A DNA stretch of 64,000 bases from positions 7,349,501-7,413,500 of the forward strand of contig NC_135553.1 in NCBI RefSeq assembly GCF_964340395.1. The letters are read 5' to 3'. Below the pieces are notes generated by a model that was not told where the DNA came from, did no database searches, and saw only the letters and a program-made list of their open reading frames with translations. Of this stretch, positions 1 to 12,900 are shown in pieces. This DNA comes from Glandiceps talaboti (taxonomy: Eukaryota > Hemichordata > Enteropneusta > Spengelidae). Each line of letters starts with the position of its first letter. Position 1 is the stretch's first letter. The translations under genes were made by a program, and so were the position numbers.

Positions 1-920
1 TGGTTGGAATATCTAGCCTCATAGCCCGGCTGACTCATGGTTGGATAGTGGATTTCAAGTGTATTAGTTATGGTCACGCTTATGCTCTTACCATTGGTGT
101 GTGTGGTGCTGCCACACTGCTCATGCCAGTAGCAACAACCTACGAACAAATGGCCCCCTTCTGCATTATTGTTGGGCTGACTAGTGGTACTTTCAACCCA
201 TTGACAACTGTTGTCATCCGAGACCATGTTGGGCTACAGAAGTTAAGCAGTGGAGTTGGACTTGGATTACCATTTCTTGGCCTTGGCGATATTGCTGGAA
301 GTGTTCTTACAGGTGGGTGGCCCGGGGTCAACTTGTGTTATCATCTATTATCCTTTTACAGCTTTATGTCTCCAAAACAAAAGTAATATTGACTAAAGGC
401 GAGACTTAATTATTCTTGGTGCATTTCTGTATGCTTAGAAGATCACAGAAATGTGGTATTCACCAACCCTGCATCATCTATTTGAAATAGAGCATTGCCA
501 ATTGACAAACCTGGCTGGCTTAGAAGATCTCCCTTTAGGTAGATTTACAATTTTATGACTCTGTTCTAGTAAGGTACCAAGATGCAGGATTGGTGAAAAT
601 GACCATTCTGAGTTCTTTAAGCATAAACAAATGCAGCCAAGATATAAAATCAGTCACATAGCTTAACTGAAAAAAAATTGTATATTTACTTACTGCAATG
701 TCATGAGTTAACTTTGTTCACAACCATACTGGTTACTGCGTTTATCTCATGTTGTTTCTATCTAGGCATGGTATATGACATAACTGGGAATTATAACTAC
801 CCATGCTATATGGCAGGAGCTGTCGATTTCCTGGGTGCCATTGTATTGCTTCCGGAGAACTACGCAAAAAGATGGATGAACAGAAAAGCAGAAAAGACAA
901 GAGGAAAGAATTTGGAGTAA
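1..920 (+). CDS. SLC16 (monocarboxylate transporter)-like protein, C-terminal part, two exons
   Basis: Exons 1-312 and 766-920, joined across a GT-AG intron in phase 1 (donor AG|GTGGGT, acceptor CTAG|GC). The first exon is open from the window edge, so the start lies upstream. The 155 or so visible residues carry hydrophobic membrane helices typical of the C-terminal half of a 12-helix major facilitator protein, with loop residues RLTHGWIVD, a common shape at helix 7-8 of monocarboxylate transporters. The second exon begins GMVYDITGNY, matching the conserved G-x-[LV]-x-D-x-T-G-x-Y motif before helix 11-12 of the SLC16 family. It ends with a short basic cytoplasmic tail (KRWMNRKAEKTRGKN) and a TAA stop at 918-920. 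Family members carry monocarboxylates, aromatic amino acids, creatine or thyroid hormone across the plasma membrane; the substrate cannot be told from this fragment. Confidence 0.85.
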
Positions 921-1700
921 AGAGAAAGACAATTATTATGCTATGAAATAACAAATAACTGAATTGTTATCAACTGAAATGGGCAATTTTTTTCTTTGAA
1001 GATCTGAGGATTACAATTTGAGAACTGTAAGATAGGTATGGGCTGTCATGTTCTCAAGCCATAGGTATCTTTATAAGGAACTTTTTCTACATGGTGTCAT
1101 CAGTTCCATAGTGTGTTTGTTAACTCGATGTTTCTGTACTAGGGCAGGGAATGGCTATGCAAGACAGTTTACAGAGAAAATACATGGCTAATCATCTATA
1201 ATACTAAGCGAGAGTGTTGTTCGGTGGTGTTTTTCGATTTGGCAGAATGAATTAGAAAACTTTTTAGTGGAATTATGTTTGCAAAACAGTTCTACATGAA
1301 ATTTGTGGGATTCAGCGCTGTTGATGATGATACCTGAACATGCTACTCATATATAGCGATTTGACTTTGTCTCTGTTCGATTTGTTGTTATGCCATTTTA
1401 TACCATATCTATCTATGCTAAGTGGGAGTTTTATCCAGGGGTATTTTCCGATTTGGCCAATAAATTAGAAACATACTTTCGGAGTTATGTTCACAGAACA
1501 CTTCTACATGAAGTTTTGTCGCGGACATCAAAGGTCACTTTAAGAATTTTCTCATAAATATCAGTAATACTTTACATAAACAGATGTTGTACATATCTAT
1601 GGACACAATCGTATATCCCTTATACCACTATTAATTGTTATTCACTTCCTATAAACTCTAGCTATTAGTCTGTTATACTTGGAAATAAAGACAATCCGTT
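921..1700 (+). other. Probable 3' UTR of the SLC16-like gene
   Basis: No gene is visible. A canonical AATAAA at 1684-1689 is the first convincing polyadenylation signal after the stop codon, so the transcript probably ends near 1705. The stretch includes a diverged tandem duplication of about 215 bp: 1203-1320 and 1418-1530 share phrases such as TTCTACATGAA and CGATTTGGC. Confidence 0.45.
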
Positions 1701-2099
1701 TTCTGCCACACTACGAGCGACTCCTCTCTCTCTCCACCGTTTCTCGCCCTCTACCTCACAGCAACCTGCCTCCTAATGTGCCTAGCCACACGTTTATAAT
1801 GTCAGTTTATACCTTATAACAAAGTAATACCGTGCTGAGCAGTTTATTTTCTAGTCAATAACATAAATAACAAGTCACTGAGAATGACATGATTGGGTTT
1901 TAAGGAACTGGCAGTTTTCTTGATATCACTACTCTGATCACGCAACAACACTAGTGAACCTAAATCAAACAGACTTAGATATGTTGTGTCTGCTCATTGG
2001 ACATGGAACATGCCTACTCATGTTGTGTCTCGTCGAGGGACACGGGACATATGCCTACTCTTCAAGATGACGTGAGGGAATAAACCATTCAACAATAAA

Positions 2100-2612
2100 G
2101 GATGGGTCGGGTACGGGGAGGGGGGACGACCTGTTCAAGCATATCTGAGTTATGGCTTTCTACATGAAAACTGCACCAACAAAATCGCTGTCAGGCGTCC
2201 ATGAGAATAGTTATGCACATGTATGTCATAGAACACTGTCCTAACACCAACTTTGAATAAGATCAAGCATGTCTGAGTTATGGCTTTGGACATGGAAAAT
2301 TCACAAACAAAATGGCTGCTAGGCAGCCATATTGGATCGTATCAGGACGAAAATGGATATGCACATGTATGTCATAGAACACTGTCCTAATACCAACTTT
2401 GAATGAGATCTGTTAAAACATGTCTGAGTTATGGCTTTAGACAGGGTAAATTTGCAAACAAAATGGCTGCTTGGTGGCCATATTGGATTGTATCATGAAA
2501 AAAATTGACGTGCATATGTATGCCATTGTATGTTGTCCCTGTACCAAGTTTGAAAAAAATTGGTCCAGGCATCTCCAAGAAACGGCTCTGGACGGACGGA
2601 CGGACAAATGGA
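2100..2612. repeat. Diverged tandem repeat ending in a GGAC microsatellite
   Basis: Three to four imperfect copies of a 125-150 bp unit. Each contains TCTGAGTTATGGCTTT (starting near 2144, 2272 and 2423), then AACAAAATGGCTGC, then CATGTATGTCAT. The array ends in GGCTCTGGACGGACGGACGG at about 2584. Satellite-like units followed by a GGAC/ACGG microsatellite are the layout of pearl-type or Helentron-derived elements of marine invertebrates. The family assignment is inference. Confidence 0.6.
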
Positions 2613-2949
2613 TGGAACCCAATCCATAAGTCCCCGTCTTGTACTTCGTCCGGTGGGGACTAACAATTTTGCAATTATGACAAAAAATCTTATTTGCCTC
2701 CTTACAAACTTTTATTACATAGTAGCAGGTAATGCTTTAAAAACTTCTGTACAGCAAACTTTGATATCTATCCAAATACAGCATCACAAAGATACTTATA
2801 AATTCTCTTCATAATATACAGGACAGTTCTTCCTTGATGAATCTGTTTTTACTAGATACCATAAACTATACTTTCAAAAATGAAGCCAATGGTTGGAATC
2901 AATATCTTTCAGTAAGTAGATAAGTAATGTACTATAACAAAGTATGCAT

Positions 2950-3440
2950 AAGCAAAGTAATGTCTGCGTCATCAAAAGTGTTGTTCTATGCAATGGAAAC
3001 CACTATGTCATCAAATATGTGTTGTGTCTCCAAAAATGTTGTTCTGTGCAATGACAATCACTGTCATCAAATGTGTGGTACTACATGTTGCCAAAAGTGT
3101 TGTATGCAATGACTATCATCAAATATGTGGTTCTCTGTCCTGTTCAACTTACAGAGGTTACAGGAACACACTGAACTGGCTGAAGATTTTACATTGATTA
3201 ATTGTTTTTTTTTCCTTCGTCACCCATATATATTTTGCTGTTGTGTAATATGTAATTCATTTTGTGATGTATTTTTCGTTGTTCTCTGGACTGAGTCCGT
3301 AATAAGGTTTTTAAAATAATAATAATAATAATAATGATAACAATGATAAACACTATGTCATCAAATTTGTTTTGTTTTGACAAAACAATAACTACATCAT
3401 CAAATGTATGTGCTTTTTGCTATGACAAACACTGCCATTA
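2950..3440. repeat. Imperfect short tandem repeat, TGTCATCAAATGTGT-like units
   Basis: A phrase close to ATCAAATGTGTGGT or ATCAAATATGTGTT recurs at irregular spacing of about 35-60 bases, mixed with TTGTTCTATGCAATGACAA. Open frames across it are low in complexity and not credible genes. A short AAT/ATA tract lies at 3317-3350. Confidence 0.55.
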
Positions 3441-3947
3441 TCAAAGGTGTGGTCTTATGGCAACAAATGTACTGTTTTTCGGGCATGAAAATGACTCAAT
3501 GTCAAGTGTTGTAATGGTATAATTGTACAATTTCACAGGCATAGATTGTATCATGTTTTATGGCCCACTGTTGAATTTAAAAGTACTTTGTACTATATAT
3601 ATATTAGGTAACAGGGTGTGCAAGTCCAAAGCTAAATGTGAGGGCCGTTGATATTTTTCCTTGGATCACTAATTTTTCACAATGACAGGTCAACCGACCA
3701 CTACAAATGAAAGAAACAAGAGACTATATAACAATCGAATTATGATTATCGTGGCCACCAGATCTGACTGCAGGACTACTAGATTCTTTTGATTCACTGG
3801 TTCGGGAACCATCAGCATCAAAATTGCTTTGCTCATCTCTGATCACTTAAATAATTTACATCAGTTCTTTGATCAGACCTAATCTAGTCACACATACTAA
3901 CAGAATAACATATTTACATTTAATTTGTAATCAAGAATAATAAATAA

Positions 3948-6900
3948 TTAAATCAATTCTGTAATCAGACTCTTCAGTTGACGTGCTTCATATGTTACAG
4001 TGTTCTTGCCTTCATGTTTGGGCTCTTCCTCCAATGGCTGTTCTATCAATGCTTTGACATCCCTTCCATATGCTGTGAGACAGAAAGTAAGATCAGCTGT
4101 CTATTCCTATACCATGGGATTACAATTTGACATTGACATGTGGACGTATGTGGTAGTGGCTTTACTGACTGGGAGAGGATATCCGAAATTATAATTTTTT
4201 TATCATTATTATTTGATTTGTCAAGGAATGCACTACTATGTTTCAGATTATTATAAAACAGACTAAAAACTAAAATATCTCAAGAGTTACAGTAAATAAA
4301 TAAGACAAAGAAAAATCAAAGAACTACTCAAATATTTTTCTATTCATATAATTAGAAATGTCTCATTGGAGAGAACAGTGCTCGGTGCAATATTACTAGC
4401 AGAGCATTATTTCCTTAATTCAAAAGAATAAGGATGTTCTTAAGTTGTTACTCAGAGTTTCACGCTTCCTCAGTGATCATCAGATGACTGATAAGTCGCA
4501 GAGGAAGCGTAATGACTTATAACATCCTTATTCTTTTGAATTCAGGAAATAATTTTCTAGGAATAAATATCACAAATTGTTCTCAAAAATTTACTCATCA
4601 ACATTCTTTCAAAATATGAAATATAAGGCTTCAATTAAATATTGATTGATTATATAAGTTGAATACATGTAGCTGTGGTTGTCCTTACCTTCACAATGTT
4701 CAAGGAATTGTACACATTCTTGGGAAACACTATCTCTCAACATAATCATGTGTTTTGCCATGTTTTCTAACAATGACAGAAAGCATCTCTTGGCGTAGAA
4801 CCAAGTATCTGTACCCAACTATCAAAAAAAAAAAGAAATGCGAAAAAATTACTACTGCTGAAATCTACACATGTAATGTACAAAAGGAAAGTTTACTCTA
4901 TGGTTTATTCCGCAATATATAGGTATGATTAGGTCAAAGGTCATATGATTGAGTTACCTAAAGATATCTAATGCAATCTCAATAGCAGTTGTTTGTGCTG
5001 TGTGTGACACTTACAGCCCGTGAAAAAACACTGATGCATTTGCTTGCAGCTTGCAGGAATGTGATAAGTTTCATGCAAAAGACATACACTGTAAATTGTG
5101 GGCAGTAACTTATCAAAGTATAAACACGGCATGAGCCATATGAGCCCTGGATCTAATAACTCTGTTTAGTGTTAGAAGCCTACACATTATAATGATCTGA
5201 TCATGTCCAACTGTTAGTGTTACATTATAACTTGCACAGATATAAACAAACTGATTAAAGCATTGATTATTGTGTAAACACACATCAGAGGCACCCACTA
5301 TTGTTTTGTATCAATTGTATTGATGTTTTTTTTACCTAATTTTGTCTTTGCATGAAGTCTGGTTTTTTTTGGCTCACTTCATTCATGCGAACACACTGAC
5401 ATTTTTTTTTTGTGGGTTGTACTTGTGCAGTGTGGTACCCTGTAAAACAACACAAGTTGTCTTACTGACACAACAAACTGGGATAGTACTTACCTTTTTG
5501 TTGTATGGTTCCAGACTTTTAATCACTCTTGATATACCAAACTCATAGTTCCCCTTAGCACAGTACAAGGTACCAATCACCAAATTGACAATACATAAAT
5601 GATAGATTTTTTTGTCAGGATCATCATAGGCCACCTGCTCCTCTTCTTTTTCAATCTTTCTCATTAATTCCTCCGCCTACAAACATCAGAATTAACGTAT
5701 GGAATGATTTATGTGAAATGTAATTAAAGGGCTATGTTTCAATCCTGGGTCATCGCATTAATGTTATCTTAACAAGGATTACATGGGATTACTCGTTTGT
5801 TATTGACCTACTTTCCTACAACTCTGCCAAACAAACGAAGTTTACGCTATATTTGAATCTTAATTTGAAGTGGGCATTTAAGACAATTTATTTGATAAAT
5901 ATGTTTCAAGGCAGTAACACTGTACTTCAGGACAACTTATTGAAGTGCACTTGATATATTCTATACTTCTTCATATTTGAATTGTAGACTCAGACTGGTG
6001 AGAAGTATACAAGTTCAGTGACACTGCATTTTATGGCACCCTATCAAACTTTATGATGTACTCAACCCCTTTACTACCATTGTAGGAGTTATTTAGAAAC
6101 GCCTGTGATCAGAACATCATTTTAACAGTGGTGGACAATGAAAACTGGCATTGAAGGTGCCGAAAAAAAGTCTACTTTTTATCACTGTCAAACTGACAAA
6201 CATTAATACAAAATAAGAGTGGGCCCCTCTGATGTAGGTTAACTTGACTCTCTTATCAGTTTGTTTATGTCTATGAATATTAGTCTCTCGCCAATCTCTG
6301 TGGTCTGTCTGGTCCTAAAATTCAGTGTATGGATTATGCTGAGTTTTGGGTGAAAAAGCGCCAACAAACATGACAAGCAGGACAATACAGCAAAAAAACA
6401 TACACACAGCATTCAAGTCTGCACTGAATAATTACAACAGGGTTTCAAGAGAAATATTCTTCAATATAACTTTATAGCGCTTCTGATAACAAATAAAACC
6501 TGATGCACATATAATTTCAACAATGAAGGTTAAGACTGTGCATATTCACATAAATGCTAGTCAATTTAAAATTGTTTCACAAAAAGGTAATTTTATCGTT
6601 TCGCAAGCATTGCTATACAGAGGCTTACAAAACTTTTATTTTCAATACAGAACTATAACTTCAATGCAACACCATTGATGCAGATGTGCATTAAAGAGAT
6701 CTCACAATCTTTGAACGAATGATATTTTGAAGACAATAAAAGATTGCCAAATTGTTGAAATTCATTTTACATGGCAATTAATAAAACATATAACGTCGGT
6801 TGAAAACATTCACCAGGACGAAATAACACAACGATCATCAGTCACTGCCACTGCAAATGTTCTGGTGGCAAAAACTAATATGATACAGCTGCAGGGCTTT

Positions 6901-9900
6901 CTCAATAGTCAATGAAAATAAATGTCATCTGTAAACTTCCCTTGTGGCACAACAACCATTTTGTTATGGGTCCATGGACCACCTGACAATTTGTTTGGAA
7001 TAACGTGAGAAATTGTCGAAAGTTAAACATCTTTATTAGCATATTGCCTAAGTTCATCATGGATTTCGCAGTTTTATAGAAGGCCTTTCCCTTTTCAAAC
7101 CTTCCACAAAATCGATGTCTGGTTGATTATTTTAAATTAAAATCTCTTGAGGTTGACCTCCACGACGACGACTACTCAATTCACCAATTTCACAAAATTT
7201 GTCCACACATTCTTTACTGTAGTGACATGCACGTGGACAGACTACTTTTGAAAAACTCCCCAGTGGACACACTTCAGTTGTTTTGTCACATTAAACTATT
7301 TGTTGACAATAGTCTTCACATGAACATGAACGTTTATCGTAGTTTCCATAAGAATGACACGTAGTACTACACTTCTATCCTGGTTCTCTTCTTTGTTCTT
7401 TGTAGGGGTCATTTAGAGAGTTGAACTTTACCTTGGCGTCGTCTAGTTCAGTTTCTAAAAACGCGATGTCTCATTCCATGGCCTCTATTGCTAATTTTTC
7501 TGGTGCTTGATACTCGTAATTATCGAGAATTGTGTCATCGACATCATCACATTTTTTTCAGATTTTGGACGTTTGGTATCAGGTGACTTGAACAACCGTT
7601 TAGGTGTGGTGATTTCTCGTAAAGTGTTGATATCAGGACCATTTACGATATATTGCTCTGCGTCTTCAGACTTTAAACGGAAATGTGATTGCGAAGTTTG
7701 TATTTAAGCAACTCTGTTCAAAATCACACGCTTGTGTACTATACTGACAGATTGGGAGAATTTTAAGAAATCTCTTGAACGGAAAAAATTCATCGTGGAC
7801 TCGGTTTTGAAACCGAAACGACAGAAGTCATCTGAGAATTTCAGGAGAACCAGATCAATGGCACTTAGAAAAGTATCAATCGTTTTTCAACGTGGAATAT
7901 TGTCTACCTTCTCCATGCTTTGGTTCTGACAGGATACGTGTTCATTCACCGATCGAAATGGGCGCCAAAAACTTTTTATTTGACCATACCACTTTATGTA
8001 AGGGGTGTCGCGTACTGAAGCGATTACCGATTTATTAATTAACCTGTAATTTTTTGCTTTTTACAATTATTCATGCAATTTTTATGAAATTTACAAAAAG
8101 AGTGACTTTAATATTGCTAGATGGACATCGAATATGATTTTCTCACTGCTACTGTTACACTTGATGTATCCACAAAACAATTGGTGATCCGACAGCTACA
8201 TGTAGGTCATATGCAATCAGCTGACTTCCCTTTTCGTGGTACCAGATACAATTGTATGGAATTAACAGCTCTGGGTTTACAGGTAATCAGTGTTGTGTAC
8301 CAGCGAGAGTAGTATGTGTAATGATGAAACTTTTGAGTAGAGGTCGTCTAATTCATTATGGAAAAGCCTATAAAGTGAAGACTATAATCGTCAACAAATA
8401 GTTACAGAATTGGAAATTTGTGGATGTGACAAAACCAACTGGAGTGTGTCCACCAGGTAGTTTTTCAAAAGTAGCGGAGAAAATGTCTGTCCACGTCACT
8501 ACACTGTGTGGACAAAATTTTGTGAAATTGGTGAAGAGAGCAGTTGTCGTCGTGGTGGTCCGCCTCCAGAGATTTTATGTCAGCCAGATATTGATTTTGT
8601 GGAAGATTTGAAATGGGAAAGGCCTTCTATAAAACTGCAAGAGATCAGTGAAAGTATACAATATGCTAAGAGAGATGTTTCACTTTAAATTTCGACAATT
8701 TCTCACATTAATCAAAACAAATTGTCAGGTGGTCCATGGACCAATAAAAAGTGGTTGTTGTGCCACAAGGGAAGTTTGCAGCTGTAGCTTATACTGTTGA
8801 TGGATAACCTGCCCAAGCTCTGGGGCCAGGCCACACAGTTGTAGTTGACAATGCACTTAAATACACCGTTATGAAGGTGGACGACTTTGGCAAATTGGCT
8901 TGAGGACATTGGGATCGAACTTGTATTTTTACCAAGATACTTCCCAGAACCCAATCCTATTGAGGCTTTTAACAGCCAGGATTTCTTTTTATTATAAATG
9001 ACACAACCATCACTGCTCATGATACTAGTTTTACAGAAATACCTTGTTATATAAGATGTGTACACGAACCCTCTAGTTCATGAAAGACGCTGACATATTT
9101 ATTTTTTTAGTGTTAAAAACAAATTTTAAGCTATATTCAAAGTAATGAATAAATATTTGTCTGAAAGCCCCATGATCTCTGATGCTATTCAGTGCAGACT
9201 GGAATATCGCTAGTGTACTGTGAGTTTAATACAGTATCCTGCTGCGTGTTGTGGCCATGCATAGCCGAGAGAAAATATGCTTACTCATTGCAATCAGAAT
9301 GAGACAAGGTTCATGTAAACACAGGTTGTCCAATGCAGTTATTCTTCTAGTAGTATAACTTGTCAAAGCATACAGTAATGATTTGGAATAAGCCTACTAA
9401 ATGATCGAATTCGACTTTTAGCACCAAATAAAAAAATAATCTATAGGCTTACACTGTTTTTAATTGCATCATGATAAACTTTCACACAGACATAAACAAC
9501 TGATCAGAGACTTTGCGCGCTTTGCGTCAACCTATATCAGACAGTCCGGTGTTGTTTTTGTATCAATATTTGTCAGTTTGATAGTGATAAGAAGTAGACT
9601 TTTTTCGGCACCTTCAAAGTCAGTTTTCATTGTCCACCACTGACAAAACGATGTTCTGATCACAGGCGTTTCTAAATAACTCCTGCAATGGTAGTATGTT
9701 GACTTGTTATTATGTCAAAGACACACCAGCTTGGCTGGTAAAATAACATTGACATGTACTGTGTCTGATGACAACCTATCAAAATTCATATTACATGTGT
9801 TATACTCACCTCTTCATTTTGACTGGTCATGATGTAAGAGACACACAGATTGGCTAGGACAATGGCACTGACACTCAGTATCTACAAAGAAAACAGGGAA

Positions 9901-12900
9901 TAAAATGCAAAAGCTAATTAGTTGTCATTGTAAGAAATGACATGCCACGTCACCACCACTAAACACAGTCCGTATTCTCCCTACAGGTAGTAACAAGGGT
10001 GTCAAGTACTCACAAAATTTCTGGGCATATTATTGATAAAACTGATAATTATCCTTATATGTAGTTACAGTTACCCAGACTTTCACCACTGGGGGCGCTG
10101 CCTACAAGACCTCCCCAAGCGAGAGTCTAGGGAAACAAGATTCTAACTTGCTCATGCAGGAAGTAGCTTCTAGAGTGGTGCATGCTGGGGAATACTTCAC
10201 ATCAACATTGTATTTGTAGGCTAAACGATTTAGGTACTTTTGTGACAAGTTCTCACTTCTCAAGCGAGTGATACATCTAAATTATAACAAAAACATTTTT
10301 TATGACTTGAACAAAATGTACTGTGTGACTCCCAGGTAGGGTAGTTGAAACATGGTTTACAGAGTCTGGGTGGTCTGGTAGAAGAGACAATCAGAAAGGA
10401 CTACACAGACACAATATATATAGTAAAATAAAGGTAAAGGAATAAATATACTTACATTATCATAATGTTTCTTGACAATTGGTTCATAAAAACCTGTAGC
10501 TTCTTTAAATTTTCCTTCTTGCATGAAAAGTACATGGGCTACATTTAGTTTCCAAATGTCGTGTTCATTGCAGAATTCAACAGATTTACGGAAGATTTTC
10601 TCTACTTGTGCATAATTTTCTAAATCCCAGTATATCTTGGCTTGTGCCATCAACACAGGTATGTATCTGTAATGATAAATAGAAAGACAAATAAAATTGA
10701 TGTATGTGTTAGCTGGGAAAGAGACACAACACCGTACGTCTGCAATGGTACTTTAAAGATGTCTTTAATGAGACAAGTGTTAACTTACATTGTAACCATT
10801 AAGAGATATGATAATCTGTTCATTTGTACAGAGTTACAAATCTTGCAAACAGACAATGATGTAAATGAAAAGAGCATTCTTAGGTTAATTATCGTAATGA
10901 GTGTAGTAAAAAGCATCATCTCTGAATATTTAATTAAGGCTTGGTTTCGCATATGATTAAAATATACGCATGAAAATCCATTGTCTGGCAGAGCTGTAGA
11001 ATGAGTTGGTTCAGATACAATGATCAAGGGCCTATGTCATTCTTATGGTTCAACTGATATATTAAGATAACACTAATGGTTGAACCTGGGATTGAATCCC
11101 CAGCCTTTAAACTTGTGATAGGTTATAGTGGTGTTTATTTCAGTGACAAAACACAGCAGTCATACATCTTTCAAATGAATGCAGGAACTACTGACTGACT
11201 GACACACAAAATGGACAATACACAATTTACAGAGCTAGCCAAGATTACCTTTCTAGGGCTTCATCATAGTCGTTGACAGCTTTTTTAACAGAGTCGTCAT
11301 CATGATTTTGTCTAGCTTCTTGTACTTGTTTGGTTAGTTTCCTAAGTTGTTCTGTATGTTTAGATGCCATGTCATCAAGTTTCCTGTACGCCTCTTCTGG
11401 TGCAGTTTGTTGAGTAAGGATGGCATCAATGAAGTCAAACAAATACTGGGTCATGTACTTGAATGTAAGGTGGGCATTCTCTGCTAATACATCGGCTGCT
11501 AAGTCATAATACTGTCAAAGATCAAATATACAACATAGTTTATTAAACAGCAAAGCTGATGAAAGTATGATTTCATTTTCATCAGATCATCCATGAAAAT
11601 ACAGCCCAGATGACGATGATGGTGGTGGTGGTGGTGATGAATATTGGTACATTCCAAAATTCAATCATTTACTAGTTAAGCTTGGTATATACAAAGCAAT
11701 TGGTACATTATTCCTAACTCAATATCACCCAAAATCTGTCTGAATTTGGAAAATGTGAAATATCAGCAGTGTACCCTCTAATGATAGCCAAATTTTGTTG
11801 TTGTGAGTCAAAATTATAAAAACTGCCATTTCTTGTGAGTCACCACATACTAAAAGATAGGACTTTAGGAGAAAACCAAATTTTGGTGCGTCGCTACAAA
11901 TTGTGTGCATAAAATTAGCTTAGGGGGCACACTGGAAATATTTATATCACATGTTTCACTTGTTTGAAAAACTTACAAATTCAAGGTCATAGTGACCTGT
12001 GGGCCGTGTTATCACCCCAAACCACGTTCAGTTTCAATATAATAGCCCCCCCCCATCCCTAACCTCTAAAGACACTTGTCCTGCAAGTGACAAACTACTG
12101 AATAGTAGCACATATGTATTTTTTGAAAAACACAAAAACATAACGATTACAATATGTACACTCGAATTCAAATTTCTTGAATTTTAATCCTGATTATAAA
12201 CACCAAGTACTGTACCAGTCAGTAGATGAGTATCATGTAGAAACCATTCTCTGTCAATCACTGACAAACCATTCATCATTGGAATAAAATTATCTACTCT
12301 TACCTCATACTTTATATACAATAAAAGTAAATTGCCGAATGTCTCTGGAGGGAATGGGTTCTGTTGAAGTAAAAACTGTAACTTTTCAAATCCTTGTGTT
12401 GGACTTTCATCCATGTTCATCAAAGCTTGGTTGTGAAGGCTGACTGGATCAAGTTCCTAGTACAGATAGAGAGTGAAATGTTTCTTTGGTTACAATAATA
12501 ATATTACTGAATAAAATTGATTTGATAATTGTAGAGTCCATGATAGGAACAGCAGAAAGATTCACAGCAGGACTTGTACATAAGAAATGCAGGCCCATTC
12601 AGATATGTTTTCCCTTGTCAACAAAATCTGTATATCGGTACTATTAGGGACTTTTGCAATTGAGTATCATGTCTTTTAAGCAGCCAAACCACAACTTTGA
12701 AAAAAGGATTATTTGTATCTGTATGAATTCTCGATACCTGCAATAGCATTTTACCTCATGCTAAAGGGTCAAAATCGAACAAGAAGGTTGACTTATTTTC
12801 ATGTGTGCTTATAGTAAATTATGAAGTGCATGGAGCTGAAGTCATGGTGTCGACCAAGGAATCAAATGTTTGTTATCTTTATATATAGGCAGTACTGAGA

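Larger units (their letters stand above)
6074..9694. mobile_element. Tc1/mariner-superfamily element, inverted (head-to-head) dimer, decayed
   Basis: A 3.6 kb insertion in intron 12 of IFT70. The termini are inverted repeats of about 130 bp beginning CTACCATTGTAGGAGTTATT (left) and matched in reverse at the right end. The flanks are TA dinucleotides at 6072-6073 and 9695-9696, the target duplication of Tc1/mariner/IS630 elements. The inner parts are also inverted copies: 6940-7480 on the minus strand matches 8400-8770 on the plus strand. Both copies point outward and resemble transposase. The right one has RRGGPPP then DFVEDLKWERPSIKLQEI, a helix-turn-helix region, followed near 8900-8990 by a C-terminal DDE-type signature LPRYFPEPNPIEAFNS. 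Stops and frameshifts interrupt both. Confidence 0.85.

Noticed and set aside
3198-3522. Short frames rich in Cys and His in the 3.0-3.5 kb repeat (possible zinc-finger or secreted peptide)
   Set aside because: They arise from the repeated ATCAAATGTGTGG text in several frames at once, with no consistent spacing of Cys or His.
11060-11100. tRNA T-arm-like text (GGATTCAATCCC on the minus strand)
   Set aside because: No acceptor stem, anticodon arm or D arm nearby; at best a SINE fragment.
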